DNA of 64,000 bases from Streptomyces sp. LBL (lineage in GTDB: Bacteria; Actinomycetota; Actinomycetes; Streptomycetales; Streptomycetaceae): the NCBI RefSeq assembly GCF_029893585.1, contig NZ_JARXYX010000009.1:186001-250000 (forward strand). Direction: 5' to 3'. The first letter of the stretch is position 1, and every line of letters starts with the position of its first letter. Under the pieces are notes generated by a model. The model worked only from the letters and a program-made list of their open reading frames with translations. It did no database searches and was not told the DNA's origin. The position numbers and the translations under genes are program-made. This document shows, piece after piece, positions 17,844 through 25,811 of the stretch.

Positions 17844-18695
17844 ATGCCGCCGCGGCAAACACCTACGGCACGCCAAATCCGCCTGGGGGTCGAGTTGCGC
17901 AAGCTACGCGAGAGCGCGGGACTCACAGCCCGCGAGGCCGGCGAGATGATCGGCGCTAATCAAGCGCGCATCAGCAACATCGAGACGGGACGCTTTGGCC
18001 TGAGCGAGCAGCGCATCCGCACCCTTGCCAACAACTACGACTGCACCAACGAACCGCTGATCGACGCCCTCGTGGCCATGGCCGCGCACCGCGAACGCGG
18101 TTGGTGGGAGGAGTACCGCGACACGCTCCCGCCCCGCTTCCTGGACGTGGCGGAGATGGAGCACCACGCGGTGGCCCTACGCGTGGCCCAGGTCATCAAC
18201 ATCCCCGGCCTGCTGCAGACCCCGGAGCACGCCCGCGCACTCTTCCGCCAGGCGGTCCCGGCACTGCGCCCGCACGAAATCGAGTACCGAATCTCCCACC
18301 GCATCAAGCGTCAGGCCATCCTGCACCGCGAACAGCCACCGAAGTACACGGCACTGATCCACGAGGCTGCCCTGCGTATGCGCTTCGGTGGCGGAGAGGT
18401 CGCCCGCGCCCAACTGGACCACCTCGTCAAGATGAGCGAACAGCCGCACGTCACGCTCAGGGTGATCCCCTTCGACGGCACTGCTTTCCCCACCGTGGGC
18501 CACGGGCTGGACTACGCCTACGGCCCCGTCCCGGCCCTCGACACCGCACAACTCGACGCCGCACATGGCAGCGAACTCATCAATGCCGTAGCACAGTTGA
18601 CGAAGTACCGGCTGATCCTTGACCGCATGGAGGAGGCCACCCTGGACCACGCGGCCTCCCGCGAACTCATCGACCGCATCGCCCAAGAGACATGA
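17844..18695 (+). CDS. XRE-type HTH regulator with DUF5753 domain (WhiJ-like)
   Basis: 283 aa. Start ATG 17844 follows GGGAGCGGG. N-terminal helix-turn-helix at about 13-70 (LRKLRESAGLTAREAGEMIGANQARISNIETGR), then a DUF5753 domain (GLLQTPEHARALFRQAV, HRIKRQAILHR, VIPFDGTAFPTVGHG). The family includes WhiJ-type regulators of Streptomyces development and antibiotic production. The DUF397 gene starts 10 bp downstream, forming with the divergent ATPase the standard three-gene module. Confidence 0.92.
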   Translation: MPPRQTPTARQIRLGVELRKLRESAGLTAREAGEMIGANQARISNIETGRFGLSEQRIRTLANNYDCTNEPLIDALVAMAAHRERGWWEEYRDTLPPRFLDVAEMEHHAVALRVAQVINIPGLLQTPEHARALFRQAVPALRPHEIEYRISHRIKRQAILHREQPPKYTALIHEAALRMRFGGGEVARAQLDHLVKMSEQPHVTLRVIPFDGTAFPTVGHGLDYAYGPVPALDTAQLDAAHGSELINAVAQLTKYRLILDRMEEATLDHAASRELIDRIAQET

Positions 18696-18705
18696 AAGCC
18701 GAGCC

Positions 18706-18903
18706 ATGACCGCCACCGAACACACCTGGCAGAAGTCCACCTACAGCGAGGAGGCCTCCTCCTGCGTCTACCTCGCCACCACCCCCGCCGGAACGATTCT
18801 CCTCCGCGAGAGCGACGAACCGGACGCGATCATTGCCACCGGCCCCCGCCAGTTCGACGCACTGATACGCACCCTGCGGTCTGTGTGTGCTAACCGGAGA
18901 TGA
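18706..18903 (+). CDS. DUF397 small protein
   Basis: 65 aa. WQKSTYSEEASSCVYLA, ILLRESDEPDAIIATGPRQFDALIRTL is the DUF397 pattern (W-K-S-x-Y-S, CV, R-S/D-S). These proteins are thought to act with their neighbouring HTH-DUF5753 regulator, possibly as its antagonist. ATG 18706 lies 10 bp after the regulator's stop; translational coupling is likely. Confidence 0.88.
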   Translation: MTATEHTWQKSTYSEEASSCVYLATTPAGTILLRESDEPDAIIATGPRQFDALIRTLRSVCANRR

Positions 18904-19195
18904 CGTATCGACCTCGTTTGCTGCACAGCCCATTCGGGAGCGGGGTCTGCTGCTGCGCACCGAGGGGTGGGCCCCGGTTGACCGGTGACGGGCAGTTCCT
19001 GTCCCTCAGGAGGCGATGGACACGATCCGGCAGGCGACTACGACGACTTGGCGGTCTCCGCTGACGCGGGCCCGGCTGGGCCGTGGCCGACGGGCCCGGC
19101 TGGGCCGTGGTGGCGGGGATCCTTCCGGGTGACCTCGCCGCGCCTCGCGGTCGGCCTTCTGCACGAAGTCGGTGATTCCCACCTAATCTGACGAC
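18904..19195. other. Intergenic, nothing recognised
   Basis: About 290 bp between the DUF397 gene and the VOC gene. It includes a duplicated CCCGGCTGGGCCGTGG segment near 19070-19110. A short reading frame at 18985-19191 lacks a ribosome site and coding character. Confidence 0.5.
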
Positions 19196-19606
19196 ATGTC
19201 AGATGACGAGTCGTACGAGCTGCTCGGTTTCGACAACATCCTGTTCCCCGTCGGGGACCTCGACGAGGCGGTCCGCTTCTACGAGCGGGCCGGGTTCACC
19301 CTGGGGTTCCGGTTCGACAAGGGCGGGATCGCGTTGCTCAAGGTCGGGGGTGAGACGCCCGGGATCCTACTGCAGCTGGAGGAGGGGCTCGGGCACCGGC
19401 CGCCGGGCCGGCCCACCCCGCGGGTGTGGCTGGAGGTGCCGGATGCCCGCGCGGCCGCGCGGGAGCTGGCCGCCGCCGGGATCGCGCCGCTCGACGCGCC
19501 GTTCTCCGGGGCGACCGGTCGGACCGTCGAGTTCGCCGATCCATGGGGAAACGTCCTCGGGTTCACGGATTACAGCAAGCGGCCGGAGCTCGCACGCAGA
19601 TCGTGA
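19196..19606 (+). CDS. VOC-family (glyoxalase/dioxygenase fold) protein
   Basis: 136 aa, the normal size of a single-module VOC protein. Two beta-alpha-beta-beta-beta units: GFDNILFPVGDLDEAVRFYERAGFTLGFRF and RPTPRVWLEVPDARAAARELAAAG, ending in the characteristic TVEFADPWGNVLGFTDY with the conserved Glu/Asp-Pro-x-Gly-Asn. Reaction or ligand unknown: members include glyoxalases, ring-cleavage dioxygenases and resistance proteins. The usual first metal-ligand His is replaced by Asn (FDNIL), so metal binding is uncertain. Stands alone. Confidence 0.88.
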   Translation: MSDDESYELLGFDNILFPVGDLDEAVRFYERAGFTLGFRFDKGGIALLKVGGETPGILLQLEEGLGHRPPGRPTPRVWLEVPDARAAARELAAAGIAPLDAPFSGATGRTVEFADPWGNVLGFTDYSKRPELARRS

Positions 19607-19660
19607 GGCAGTGAGCCCACCAGGGCGGCCCTTCCTTCGGCACACCTCCCACGACCCGGG

Positions 19661-19689
19661 TTGAACGTGTTCAAAAACAGGTCTAGAGT
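19661..19689 (+). promoter_or_regulatory. Promoter overlapping palindromic operator O1
   Basis: Perfect palindrome TTGAACGTGTTCAA at 19661-19674. Its left half TTGAAC reads as a -35 hexamer, 17 bp from a TAGAGT -10 at 19684-19689. A repressor bound here would block the promoter for the gene at 19734. The TetR regulator encoded at the end of the operon is the likely ligand. Confidence 0.7.
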
Positions 19690-19705
19690 CTCCCCTGTCA
19701 GCGTT

Positions 19706-19719
19706 TTGAACGCGTTCAA
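19706..19719 (+). promoter_or_regulatory. Palindromic operator O2
   Basis: Perfect palindrome TTGAACGCGTTCAA, differing from O1 by one central base, centred 45 bp (about four helical turns) downstream of O1. It lies just before the ribosome site AAGAAGGGG of the 19734 gene. Two sites on the same helix face suggest cooperative repression. Confidence 0.72.
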
Positions 19720-19733
19720 GAAGGGGTGGGGCC

Positions 19734-20138
19734 ATGGATCGCACCGTCGTCGCCTACGTCATCTACCTGGTCGTCAGCATCGCGCTGACCATCTGGGTGG
19801 CCCGGACACTCAGCCGGAACGGGCGGGTCTTTCTCGCCGATGTACTGCAGGGCGACGAGAAGCTCGCCGACGCCGTCAACCACCTCCTGGTGGTCGGCTT
19901 CTATCTCGTCAACCTCGGGTTCGTCGCGCTCTACCTGAGCGGGGACGACACCATCCGGGACACCCGCGGGATATTCGAGGCCCTGTCGACCAAGCTGGGC
20001 GTGGTGCTGCTCGTGCTCGGCGCGATGCACCTGGCCAACGTGTACCTCCTCAACCGGATCCGGCGGCGGGGCGTCCTGGAGCGGGAGCAGCTGCCGCCGG
20101 TCGCGCCGCAGGGCTGGGTCGGGACCCAGGGGGCGTGA
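19734..20138 (+). CDS. Small membrane protein of unknown function
   Basis: 134 aa with three or four hydrophobic helices (VVAYVIYLVVSIALTIWVA, LLVVGFYLVNLGFVALYLS, LGVVLLVLGAMHLANVYLL) and a Pro-rich C-terminus. No family was recognised. First gene of an apparent operon with a DCC thiol-disulfide protein (4-bp GTGA overlap) and a TetR regulator, driven by the operator-overlapped promoter. Membrane stress or lipid-related function is possible but not shown. Confidence 0.8.
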   Translation: MDRTVVAYVIYLVVSIALTIWVARTLSRNGRVFLADVLQGDEKLADAVNHLLVVGFYLVNLGFVALYLSGDDTIRDTRGIFEALSTKLGVVLLVLGAMHLANVYLLNRIRRRGVLEREQLPPVAPQGWVGTQGA

Positions 20139-20875
20139 GCACCGTGACGGCCACCGAGGACCGGGGCGCCGGGCGCGCCCCGGTCTCCCGGCCCGGCGAG
20201 ACGGCCCCACCGCTCCTCGCCCCCGTCCACCGGCTCACCGTCCTGTACGACGCCGAGTGCTCCCATTGCGTCTTCGTGCGGGACTGGCTCGTACGACAGC
20301 CGCAGTTGGTGCCGCTGGAGCTGGTGCCAGCGGGGTCGCCGCAGGCCCGGCGGCGGTTTCCCGGGCTCGACCACCGAGCCACCCTCGACGAGGTCACCGT
20401 CGTGGGCGACGCGGGGCAGGTCTACCGGGAGGCCGCCGCCTGGATCGTCACCCTGTGGGCGCTGCGGGAACACCGGCCGCTCGCCCACCGGCTGAGCACC
20501 CCGGCCGGGGCCCGGCTCGCCAGGGGCGCGGTGCTCGCCGCCGCGAAGTGGCGCGGGGCTCAGAGGGACGAAGGGGCCCAGGGGAACAAATGGGGCCGGC
20601 GGAAGAAAGGGGATCCGGGGAGGGGAGAGGACCAGTGGGGCGGGCGGGTCTATCGCCGGGTGGACGGATGGGCGTACGACCCCGGCGAGGGATGGACGTA
20701 CCACCTACCCGCGCACCCCGACCACAACCCGTCCGGGCGCCACCACGACCCCGACCACAACCCGCCCGGCCCCAGCCCCAGCCCCAGCCCCAGTCCCGGC
20801 CCCGGCCCCAGTCCCAGCCCCAGTGGAGACCACAACCCACCCGGCCGCGGCAGCGGTACCCGCCCCACTCGTTAG
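20135..20875 (+). CDS. DUF393 / DCC thiol-disulfide family protein
   Basis: 246 aa. LTVLYDAECSHCVFVRDWLVRQP carries the DCC signature (D-x-x-C-x-x-C), like a thioredoxin-type active site. VVGDAGQVYREAAAWIVTLWALREH is typical of the rest of the domain. The last about 90 residues are low-complexity: a charged Arg/Lys/Gly stretch, then Asp-His-Asn-Pro and (Pro-Ser)n repeats. GTG 20135 overlaps the previous stop; GTG 20144 is an alternative. The redox partner is unknown. Confidence 0.85.
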   Translation: MSTVTATEDRGAGRAPVSRPGETAPPLLAPVHRLTVLYDAECSHCVFVRDWLVRQPQLVPLELVPAGSPQARRRFPGLDHRATLDEVTVVGDAGQVYREAAAWIVTLWALREHRPLAHRLSTPAGARLARGAVLAAAKWRGAQRDEGAQGNKWGRRKKGDPGRGEDQWGGRVYRRVDGWAYDPGEGWTYHLPAHPDHNPSGRHHDPDHNPPGPSPSPSPSPGPGPSPSPSGDHNPPGRGSGTRPTR

Positions 20876-20886
20876 GCTCTCTTCTC

Positions 20887-21657
20887 GTGCCTGCGAACCA
20901 TGACCGCCCCGACCAGGGCGGTACCCCGAGCAAGTCCGAGCAGACCCGCGCGCTGATCCTGGAGACGGCGATGCGGCTGTTCCAGGAACGGGGCTACGAC
21001 AAGACGACCATGCGGGCCATCGCCCAGGAGGCCGGCGTCTCCGTGGGCAACGCGTACTACTACTTCGCGGGCAAGGAGCACCTGATCCAGGGCTTCTACG
21101 ACCGGATCGCCGCCGAGCACCAGGTGGCGGTCCGGGAGGTGCTGGCCCGGGAGACCGACCTGGAGGCGCGGCTCGCGGGTGTGCTGAAGGTGTGGCTGGA
21201 CATCGCCGGGCCGTACCACGAGTTCGCGGTGCAGTTCTTCAAGAACGCCGCCGATCCGGACAGCCCGCTCAGTCCCTTCTCCCCCGAGTCGGAGCACGCG
21301 CGCGTGGAGGCCGTCAGCGTCCACCGGCAGGTGCTGGCGGGGGCCACGAGGACGAAGGTTCCCGAGGAGCTGCGGGACATCCTCCCCGAGTTGATGTGGC
21401 TGGCCCAGATGGGGCTGGTGCTGTACTGGATCTTCGACCGGACCGAAGGGCGCGAGCGGAGTTACCGGCTGGCCGAGCGGGGGGCCCGGCTCACCGCGCG
21501 CGGGGTGTCGCTCGCCCGGTTCAGGGTGCTGCGGCCGCTCGTACGGGAGGTGCACGAGCTGTTCACGGACTTCCTGCCCGGGATGACGAAGGTGATGCCG
21601 GATCCGGGGGCGCCAAGGGGCGGGCGGGATGATCCACTGTCGGGTGAGTACGCCTGA
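20887..21657 (+). CDS. TetR/AcrR family transcriptional regulator
   Basis: 256 aa. N-terminal HTH: TRALILETAMRLFQERGYDKTTMRAIAQEAGVSVGNAYYYFAGKEHLIQGFYDRIA, with the canonical recognition helix. The C-terminal ligand domain is long and helical (LVLYWIFDRTEGRERSYRLAERGARL). Weak ribosome site before GTG 20887, which is 11 bp after the DCC gene. Most likely binds the two TTGAAC-type palindromes upstream of 19734 and autoregulates the operon; inferred from position and palindromy. Confidence 0.92.
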   Translation: MPANHDRPDQGGTPSKSEQTRALILETAMRLFQERGYDKTTMRAIAQEAGVSVGNAYYYFAGKEHLIQGFYDRIAAEHQVAVREVLARETDLEARLAGVLKVWLDIAGPYHEFAVQFFKNAADPDSPLSPFSPESEHARVEAVSVHRQVLAGATRTKVPEELRDILPELMWLAQMGLVLYWIFDRTEGRERSYRLAERGARLTARGVSLARFRVLRPLVREVHELFTDFLPGMTKVMPDPGAPRGGRDDPLSGEYA

Positions 21658-21723
21658 ACGGGACGTTCGGGTCCCGGCCTGCCTACGATGATGCTCTCGA
21701 CACCAGCCCCTAGGAGGCACGCG

Positions 21724-22344
21724 ATGTCCGCTGCATCCGTCGAGCAGCCCTTCGACGACGACCGGCCGTTCTCGCTCACGGCCATCGCCGACGAGATCAT
21801 GGAGCGCCATCCGGGCTACCGAGTCGAGATCATCGGAGGCCACCTCCTCGTGACCCCATCACCGGATGCCCCCCACGCCCGTGCCCTGACCGGCCTCATG
21901 GTGCCCTTCATTGCCGCCGGGTTGCACGACTCAGAAACCGAGGTCCTCCAGAACGTCGGGCTCTGGCTGCCCACTGGCGCCGAGGACTACGCCATCCCCG
22001 ACCTCGTGGTGGTGGACGCCGACATCGACGACCACTTCGTCGAGAACAACGCGTACGACCCGGTCTGCTTCCGCCTCGTGCTCGAGGTCACCTCCAGCAA
22101 CGGGAAGGACGACCTGAAGACCAAGGTCGCCGCCTACGCCGAGGCCAAGGTCCCCGTCTACCTCGTCGTCGACCGCAAGCACCAGCGCCTCCACCTGCTC
22201 ACAGACCCGGCCGGGAACGAGTACGCGAGCCACCGCGTCCACGCCCCCGGCGAGGTCATCACCCTGCCCGACTCGATCGGTGCCGAGGTCACTCTCGACG
22301 TGGACCAGATCATCAAGGCCGGGAAGAGGAAAGCCAGTAGCTAG
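21724..22344 (+). CDS. Uma2 family (DUF820) protein
   Basis: 206 aa from ATG 21724 with a perfect AGGAGG ribosome site. Core motifs: RVEIIGGHLLVTPSPDAPHARAL, DYAIPDLVVVDADI, FRLVLEVTSSNGKDDLKTKVAAYAEAKVPVYLVVD, i.e. Asp in PDLVV, Glu-x-Thr in VLEVTS and Lys in KTKVAAY. The PD-(D/E)XK residues therefore look intact. Only distantly like the member at 16412-17029. Its TAG stop is formed by the CTAG end of the palindromic element that follows. Confidence 0.87.
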   Translation: MSAASVEQPFDDDRPFSLTAIADEIMERHPGYRVEIIGGHLLVTPSPDAPHARALTGLMVPFIAAGLHDSETEVLQNVGLWLPTGAEDYAIPDLVVVDADIDDHFVENNAYDPVCFRLVLEVTSSNGKDDLKTKVAAYAEAKVPVYLVVDRKHQRLHLLTDPAGNEYASHRVHAPGEVITLPDSIGAEVTLDVDQIIKAGKRKASS

Positions 22345-22527
22345 TGCCGCGGCAGGCAATGTTTGCCCGAGAAGGAGCGGCGTCTGGTGCGTGCTATCGG
22401 CGTGCCGGGCGGAAGCCCTCGTACTGGATGTACTTGGGCTTTCGCCCGGTGCGGCGAGAGTGCGTGCCAGGCGTCGCGACGGGGCGAACATTGCCTGTCG
22501 CGGCACTAGTGCCTGCCACGGCGCTAG
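22341..22527 (+). repeat. 169-nt palindromic element with a partial extra end copy
   Basis: 22341-22509 is a near-complete inverted repeat: the ends are CTAGTGCCGCGGCAGGCAATG and its complement. The arms continue inward with about 75 pairable positions up to a small loop near 22420-22436. Of 13 differences in the alignable arms, 11 are G-for-A or T-for-C in the left arm, which preserve G-U pairing in the + strand RNA. A further inverted copy of the end (16 of 18 matches) follows at 22510-22527. The stops of both convergent flanking genes lie inside the CTAG ends. Likely a MITE/REP-like element acting as bidirectional terminator or structured RNA. Confidence 0.8.
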
Positions 22528-24956
22528 TTGACCGCGTCCACCTCCCCCTCAGCCAACTCCACGTCACAGACCAGCGGCCCTTCCTCCACGACCACATGCC
22601 GCGCCCGCGAGCCGTACGTCGCCGCCGTCGTCGCCAGCAGGTACGTCCCCGGCGTCGGGACTGAGAGGGCGTACGACCCGTCGGCCAAGGAGGTCACTCG
22701 GTCCAGTTGACGGCCGCCCTCGGACAGCAGCGTCACCGCCGCGCCGCGCACCGGCTCACCCTCGGGGGTGCGGATGAAACCGTGGACCACCGAAGCGGGC
22801 CCGTCCGTCGCAGGCCCCGACTCCGCCTCCTCCTTCGGCTCCACCGCCAAGTGCGGCAGCCGCTTGTCCAGCCACCCCGGCAGCCACCAGTTGGAGTTGC
22901 CGAGCAGATGCATCGCCGCCGGCACCAGGGCCGTACGCAGGATGAACGCGTCCAGGGCCACGGCGGCGGCCAGGCCCACGCCCGCCATCGCCGCCCCGGA
23001 GTCGCCGCTGAGGACGAAGGCCAGAAAGACGCAGACCATGATGAGGGCCGCGGAGTTGATGACGCGGCTGGTCTCGGCCAGTCCGACGCGGACCGCGCGG
23101 GCGTTGTCCTTGGTGTGGACCCACTCCTCGTGCATCCGGCTGACCAGGAACACCTGGTAGTCCATCGAGAGGCCGAAGAGCAGGGACAGCATGATGACCG
23201 GCAGGAAGGCGTTGATCGGGCCTTCCTTGCCGAGGCTCAGCAGGTCGAGTCCCCAGCCCCACTGGAAGATCGCGACGAGGACTCCGAAGGAGGCGGCCGC
23301 CGCGATGAGATTCATCAGGGCGGCGGTCAGCGGCACCACCAGGGAGCGGAAGGCGACCAGGAGGAGCAGGAAGCCCAGGCCGATGATGGTCGCGATGAAG
23401 AGCGGCAGCCGGTCGCCCGTGACGGTCGCGAAGTCCTTCGAGACCGCCGTGACCCCGCCGACGTGGGCCGGGGCCCCGGCCTGCGGGATCACCTTGTCCC
23501 GAAGGGTGTCGATGAGCTGGTCGGTCTCCTCTGACTGCGGTGACGTGGTCGGGACGACCTGGATCACCGTCACGCCCCGCGCGGACGGCAGCGCGGCGAC
23601 CCGCGCGACCCCGTCCGTGCCCTGGATGCCCTTGACCAGGGCGGTGGTGTCGCCGCCGTCGGTGACCACCTGGAGCGGTCCGTTGAAGCCGGGGCCGAAG
23701 CCCTCGGCGAGCAGGTCGTACGCCTTCCTGGTGGTCGTCGTGGTGTCGTCGTTGCCCTGGTCCGTCGCGCCCAGGCGCAGCGACAGCACCGGCAGCGCGA
23801 GGACGGCCATGACGACGAGGGCGAGCGCGGCGATCCGGCGCGGGCGCTTCTGCACGCCCGCCGACCAGCGGGCCGCGAGTCCGCTCGCCCGCTCCCGCTC
23901 GGGCCCGGTCGCCGCGAGCTTGCGCCGCTGCCGGCGGCTGAGCACCCGCGGGCCCAGGAAACCGAGGAGCGCCGGCAGCAGGGTCGTGGCCGCGAGGACG
24001 CTCAGCACCACGGTCAGCGAGGTGCCGATGACGACACCGTCCAGGAAGCGCAGGTTCGTCACCAGCATCCCGGCGAGCGCGATGCACACCGTGCCGCCCG
24101 CGAACAGCACCGCGCGGCCGGAGGTGTTGAGGGCCGTGACCGCCGACTCCTCCGGATCCATGCCGCGCAGGATGCCCTTGCGGTGCCGGGTCACGATGAA
24201 CAGGGCGTAGTCGATGCCGACGCCGAGGCCGATGAGGGTGGCGAGCAGCGGGGCCAGGTCGGGGATGTCGGTGACATGGCTGAGCAGTTGGGTGGAGAAC
24301 ATGCCGGTGCCGACTCCGAAGATGGCGACGGCGAGCGGCAGCAGCATCGCGAAGAGCGATCCGAAGGCCAGGAACAGGACGACGGCCGCCGCGACGATGC
24401 CGACCATCTCGGCGAGACCGGAGGGCGGTTCCTGCACCCGCTGGATCGCCTGGCCGCCCAACTCGACCTGCATCCCGGCGCGTTCGACGCCCTGCGCGGT
24501 GTCGACGACGTCCTGCACCAGTTCCTTGGGTACGGCGTTCGCCTGGTCGGCGAAGGTGATCTGGGCGTACGCGATCCGCCCGTCGCCGCCGATCTGCGCC
24601 GCGGCGTCGCCGCTGATCCCGGCCGCGCCGCCGCTGTAGGGGCTGGTGACCCCGCCGACGCCCTTCATGCCGGCGATCTTGTCGAGCGCGGGCTGGATAC
24701 GGGACCGTACCGCCTGGTCCCGTACCGAGCCCTCGTCGACCTTCCACACCACCGTGTCGGTGTCGCCCGCGGTCTGCGGGAAGGCCTTCTCCATCAGGTC
24801 GTACGCGCGCTTGGAGTCCGTGTTCGGGAGGGAGAAGACGTTCGCGTAGTCCGTGCCCGCCGTCGAGGCCGAAAGCCCCAGGCCGAACAGTGCCCCCACC
24901 CACAGCAACAGGACCACCAGCCGGTGCCGATAGCACCACCGTGCCAATGCCGCCAC
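22524..24956 (-). CDS. MMPL/RND family transporter with C-terminal carboxypeptidase-regulatory-like domain
   Basis: 810 aa from GTG 24956 (AAGGAG upstream). Two RND half-repeats, each with a large extracytoplasmic loop and six membrane helices. The proton-relay regions GLGVGIDYALFIVTRHRKG and FGLSMDYQVFLVSRMHEEW carry the usual Asp-Tyr pairs. The last about 90 residues (VVHGFIRTPEGEPVRGAAVTLL...DGSYALSVPTPGTYLLATTAA) form a CarboxypepD_reg/SpaA-like beta-sandwich on the cytoplasmic side, uncommon for MMPL proteins. Members export lipids or act in drug efflux; cargo unknown. It is divergent from the two-component system. Confidence 0.9.
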   Translation of the reverse strand: MAALARWCYRHRLVVLLLWVGALFGLGLSASTAGTDYANVFSLPNTDSKRAYDLMEKAFPQTAGDTDTVVWKVDEGSVRDQAVRSRIQPALDKIAGMKGVGGVTSPYSGGAAGISGDAAAQIGGDGRIAYAQITFADQANAVPKELVQDVVDTAQGVERAGMQVELGGQAIQRVQEPPSGLAEMVGIVAAAVVLFLAFGSLFAMLLPLAVAIFGVGTGMFSTQLLSHVTDIPDLAPLLATLIGLGVGIDYALFIVTRHRKGILRGMDPEESAVTALNTSGRAVLFAGGTVCIALAGMLVTNLRFLDGVVIGTSLTVVLSVLAATTLLPALLGFLGPRVLSRRQRRKLAATGPERERASGLAARWSAGVQKRPRRIAALALVVMAVLALPVLSLRLGATDQGNDDTTTTTRKAYDLLAEGFGPGFNGPLQVVTDGGDTTALVKGIQGTDGVARVAALPSARGVTVIQVVPTTSPQSEETDQLIDTLRDKVIPQAGAPAHVGGVTAVSKDFATVTGDRLPLFIATIIGLGFLLLLVAFRSLVVPLTAALMNLIAAAASFGVLVAIFQWGWGLDLLSLGKEGPINAFLPVIMLSLLFGLSMDYQVFLVSRMHEEWVHTKDNARAVRVGLAETSRVINSAALIMVCVFLAFVLSGDSGAAMAGVGLAAAVALDAFILRTALVPAAMHLLGNSNWWLPGWLDKRLPHLAVEPKEEAESGPATDGPASVVHGFIRTPEGEPVRGAAVTLLSEGGRQLDRVTSLADGSYALSVPTPGTYLLATTAATYGSRARHVVVEEGPLVCDVELAEGEVDAVN

Positions 24957-25121
24957 GCTCAACAGCTCCTTACTCGGTTTGTTCGGTCGGTTGGTCCCCC
25001 AGGTCCTCGGCAACAGGATTGGCGGCGCCGCGCGCGCGTGGGGGCGCCGCGCCATGACTCTCAAGGAACTCCAAAGCAGCGAACCCGTCCGGTTGTCAGT
25101 GGGTCCGCCGATACTGGGGGC

Positions 25122-25811
25122 ATGACGACGGGTTCAGGCACCGTGCTGGTGGTGGAGGACGAGGAGAGCATCGCGGACGTCCTCGCCATCGCCCTGCGCT
25201 ACCACCGGTTCGAGGTGATGACGGCGGGCACGGTCCGCGAGGCGCTCACGCTCGCCGAGCGCACCCTCCCGGACTGCGCGCTGCTCGACATCATGCTCCC
25301 GGACGGGGACGGCCGCGCCCTGGGCCGGCGCCTGCGCGAGCGCCGGCCCGACCTGGCGGTCGTCTTCCTCACTGCGCGTGACTCGCCCGCCGAGATCGTC
25401 GGCGCGCTCGGCTTCGGTGACGACTACATCACCAAACCGTTCAACATCGACGAGGTCGTCGCGCGGATCACGGCCGTCCTGCGCCGGACCCGACCGGCCG
25501 ACGTCCTCCCGCAGCGGCCGCCCCTGCGCTACGGCGACCTGGAGCTGGACGAGACGACGTACTCGGTGCACCGCGCGGGCCGCTCGGTCGAACTGACCCC
25601 CACCGAGTACGCCCTGCTGCGTTTCCTGGTGCGCAACGGGGGCCGGATCGTGCCCAAGGAGGAACTTCTGCGCCATGTCTGGCAGTACGAGCACACCCCG
25701 CCGGAGTCGACCGTGGTCGAGACGTACATCAGCTATCTGCGGCGCAAGCTCGACGCGCTGGGACCGCCGTTGATCACCACCCGGCGGGGTGTGGGATACG
25801 GACTGGCATGA
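25122..25811 (+). CDS. OmpR-family response regulator
   Basis: 229 aa. Receiver domain: LVVEDEES acidic pocket, phospho-acceptor Asp56 in CALLDIMLPDGDG, Thr in VVFLTARD, Lys in YITKPFN. C-terminal winged helix: RSVELTPTEYALLRFLVRNGGRIVPKEELLRHVW and the recognition region VVETYISYLRRKL. Start ATG 25122. Its TGA overlaps the histidine kinase ATG (ATGA). It may control the divergent MMPL gene, given the 165-bp shared upstream region. Confidence 0.96.
   Translation: MTTGSGTVLVVEDEESIADVLAIALRYHRFEVMTAGTVREALTLAERTLPDCALLDIMLPDGDGRALGRRLRERRPDLAVVFLTARDSPAEIVGALGFGDDYITKPFNIDEVVARITAVLRRTRPADVLPQRPPLRYGDLELDETTYSVHRAGRSVELTPTEYALLRFLVRNGGRIVPKEELLRHVWQYEHTPPESTVVETYISYLRRKLDALGPPLITTRRGVGYGLA

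Noticed and set aside
18985..19191. 68-residue + strand frame
   Set aside because: Contains the duplicated GPAGPW segment, lacks a ribosome site and shows no coding bias.
19676..19692. DasR-like site in AGGTCTAGAGTC
   Set aside because: Only the central GTCTAGA resembles the dre core; the outer half-sites do not match, and the sequence is explained by the -10 box.
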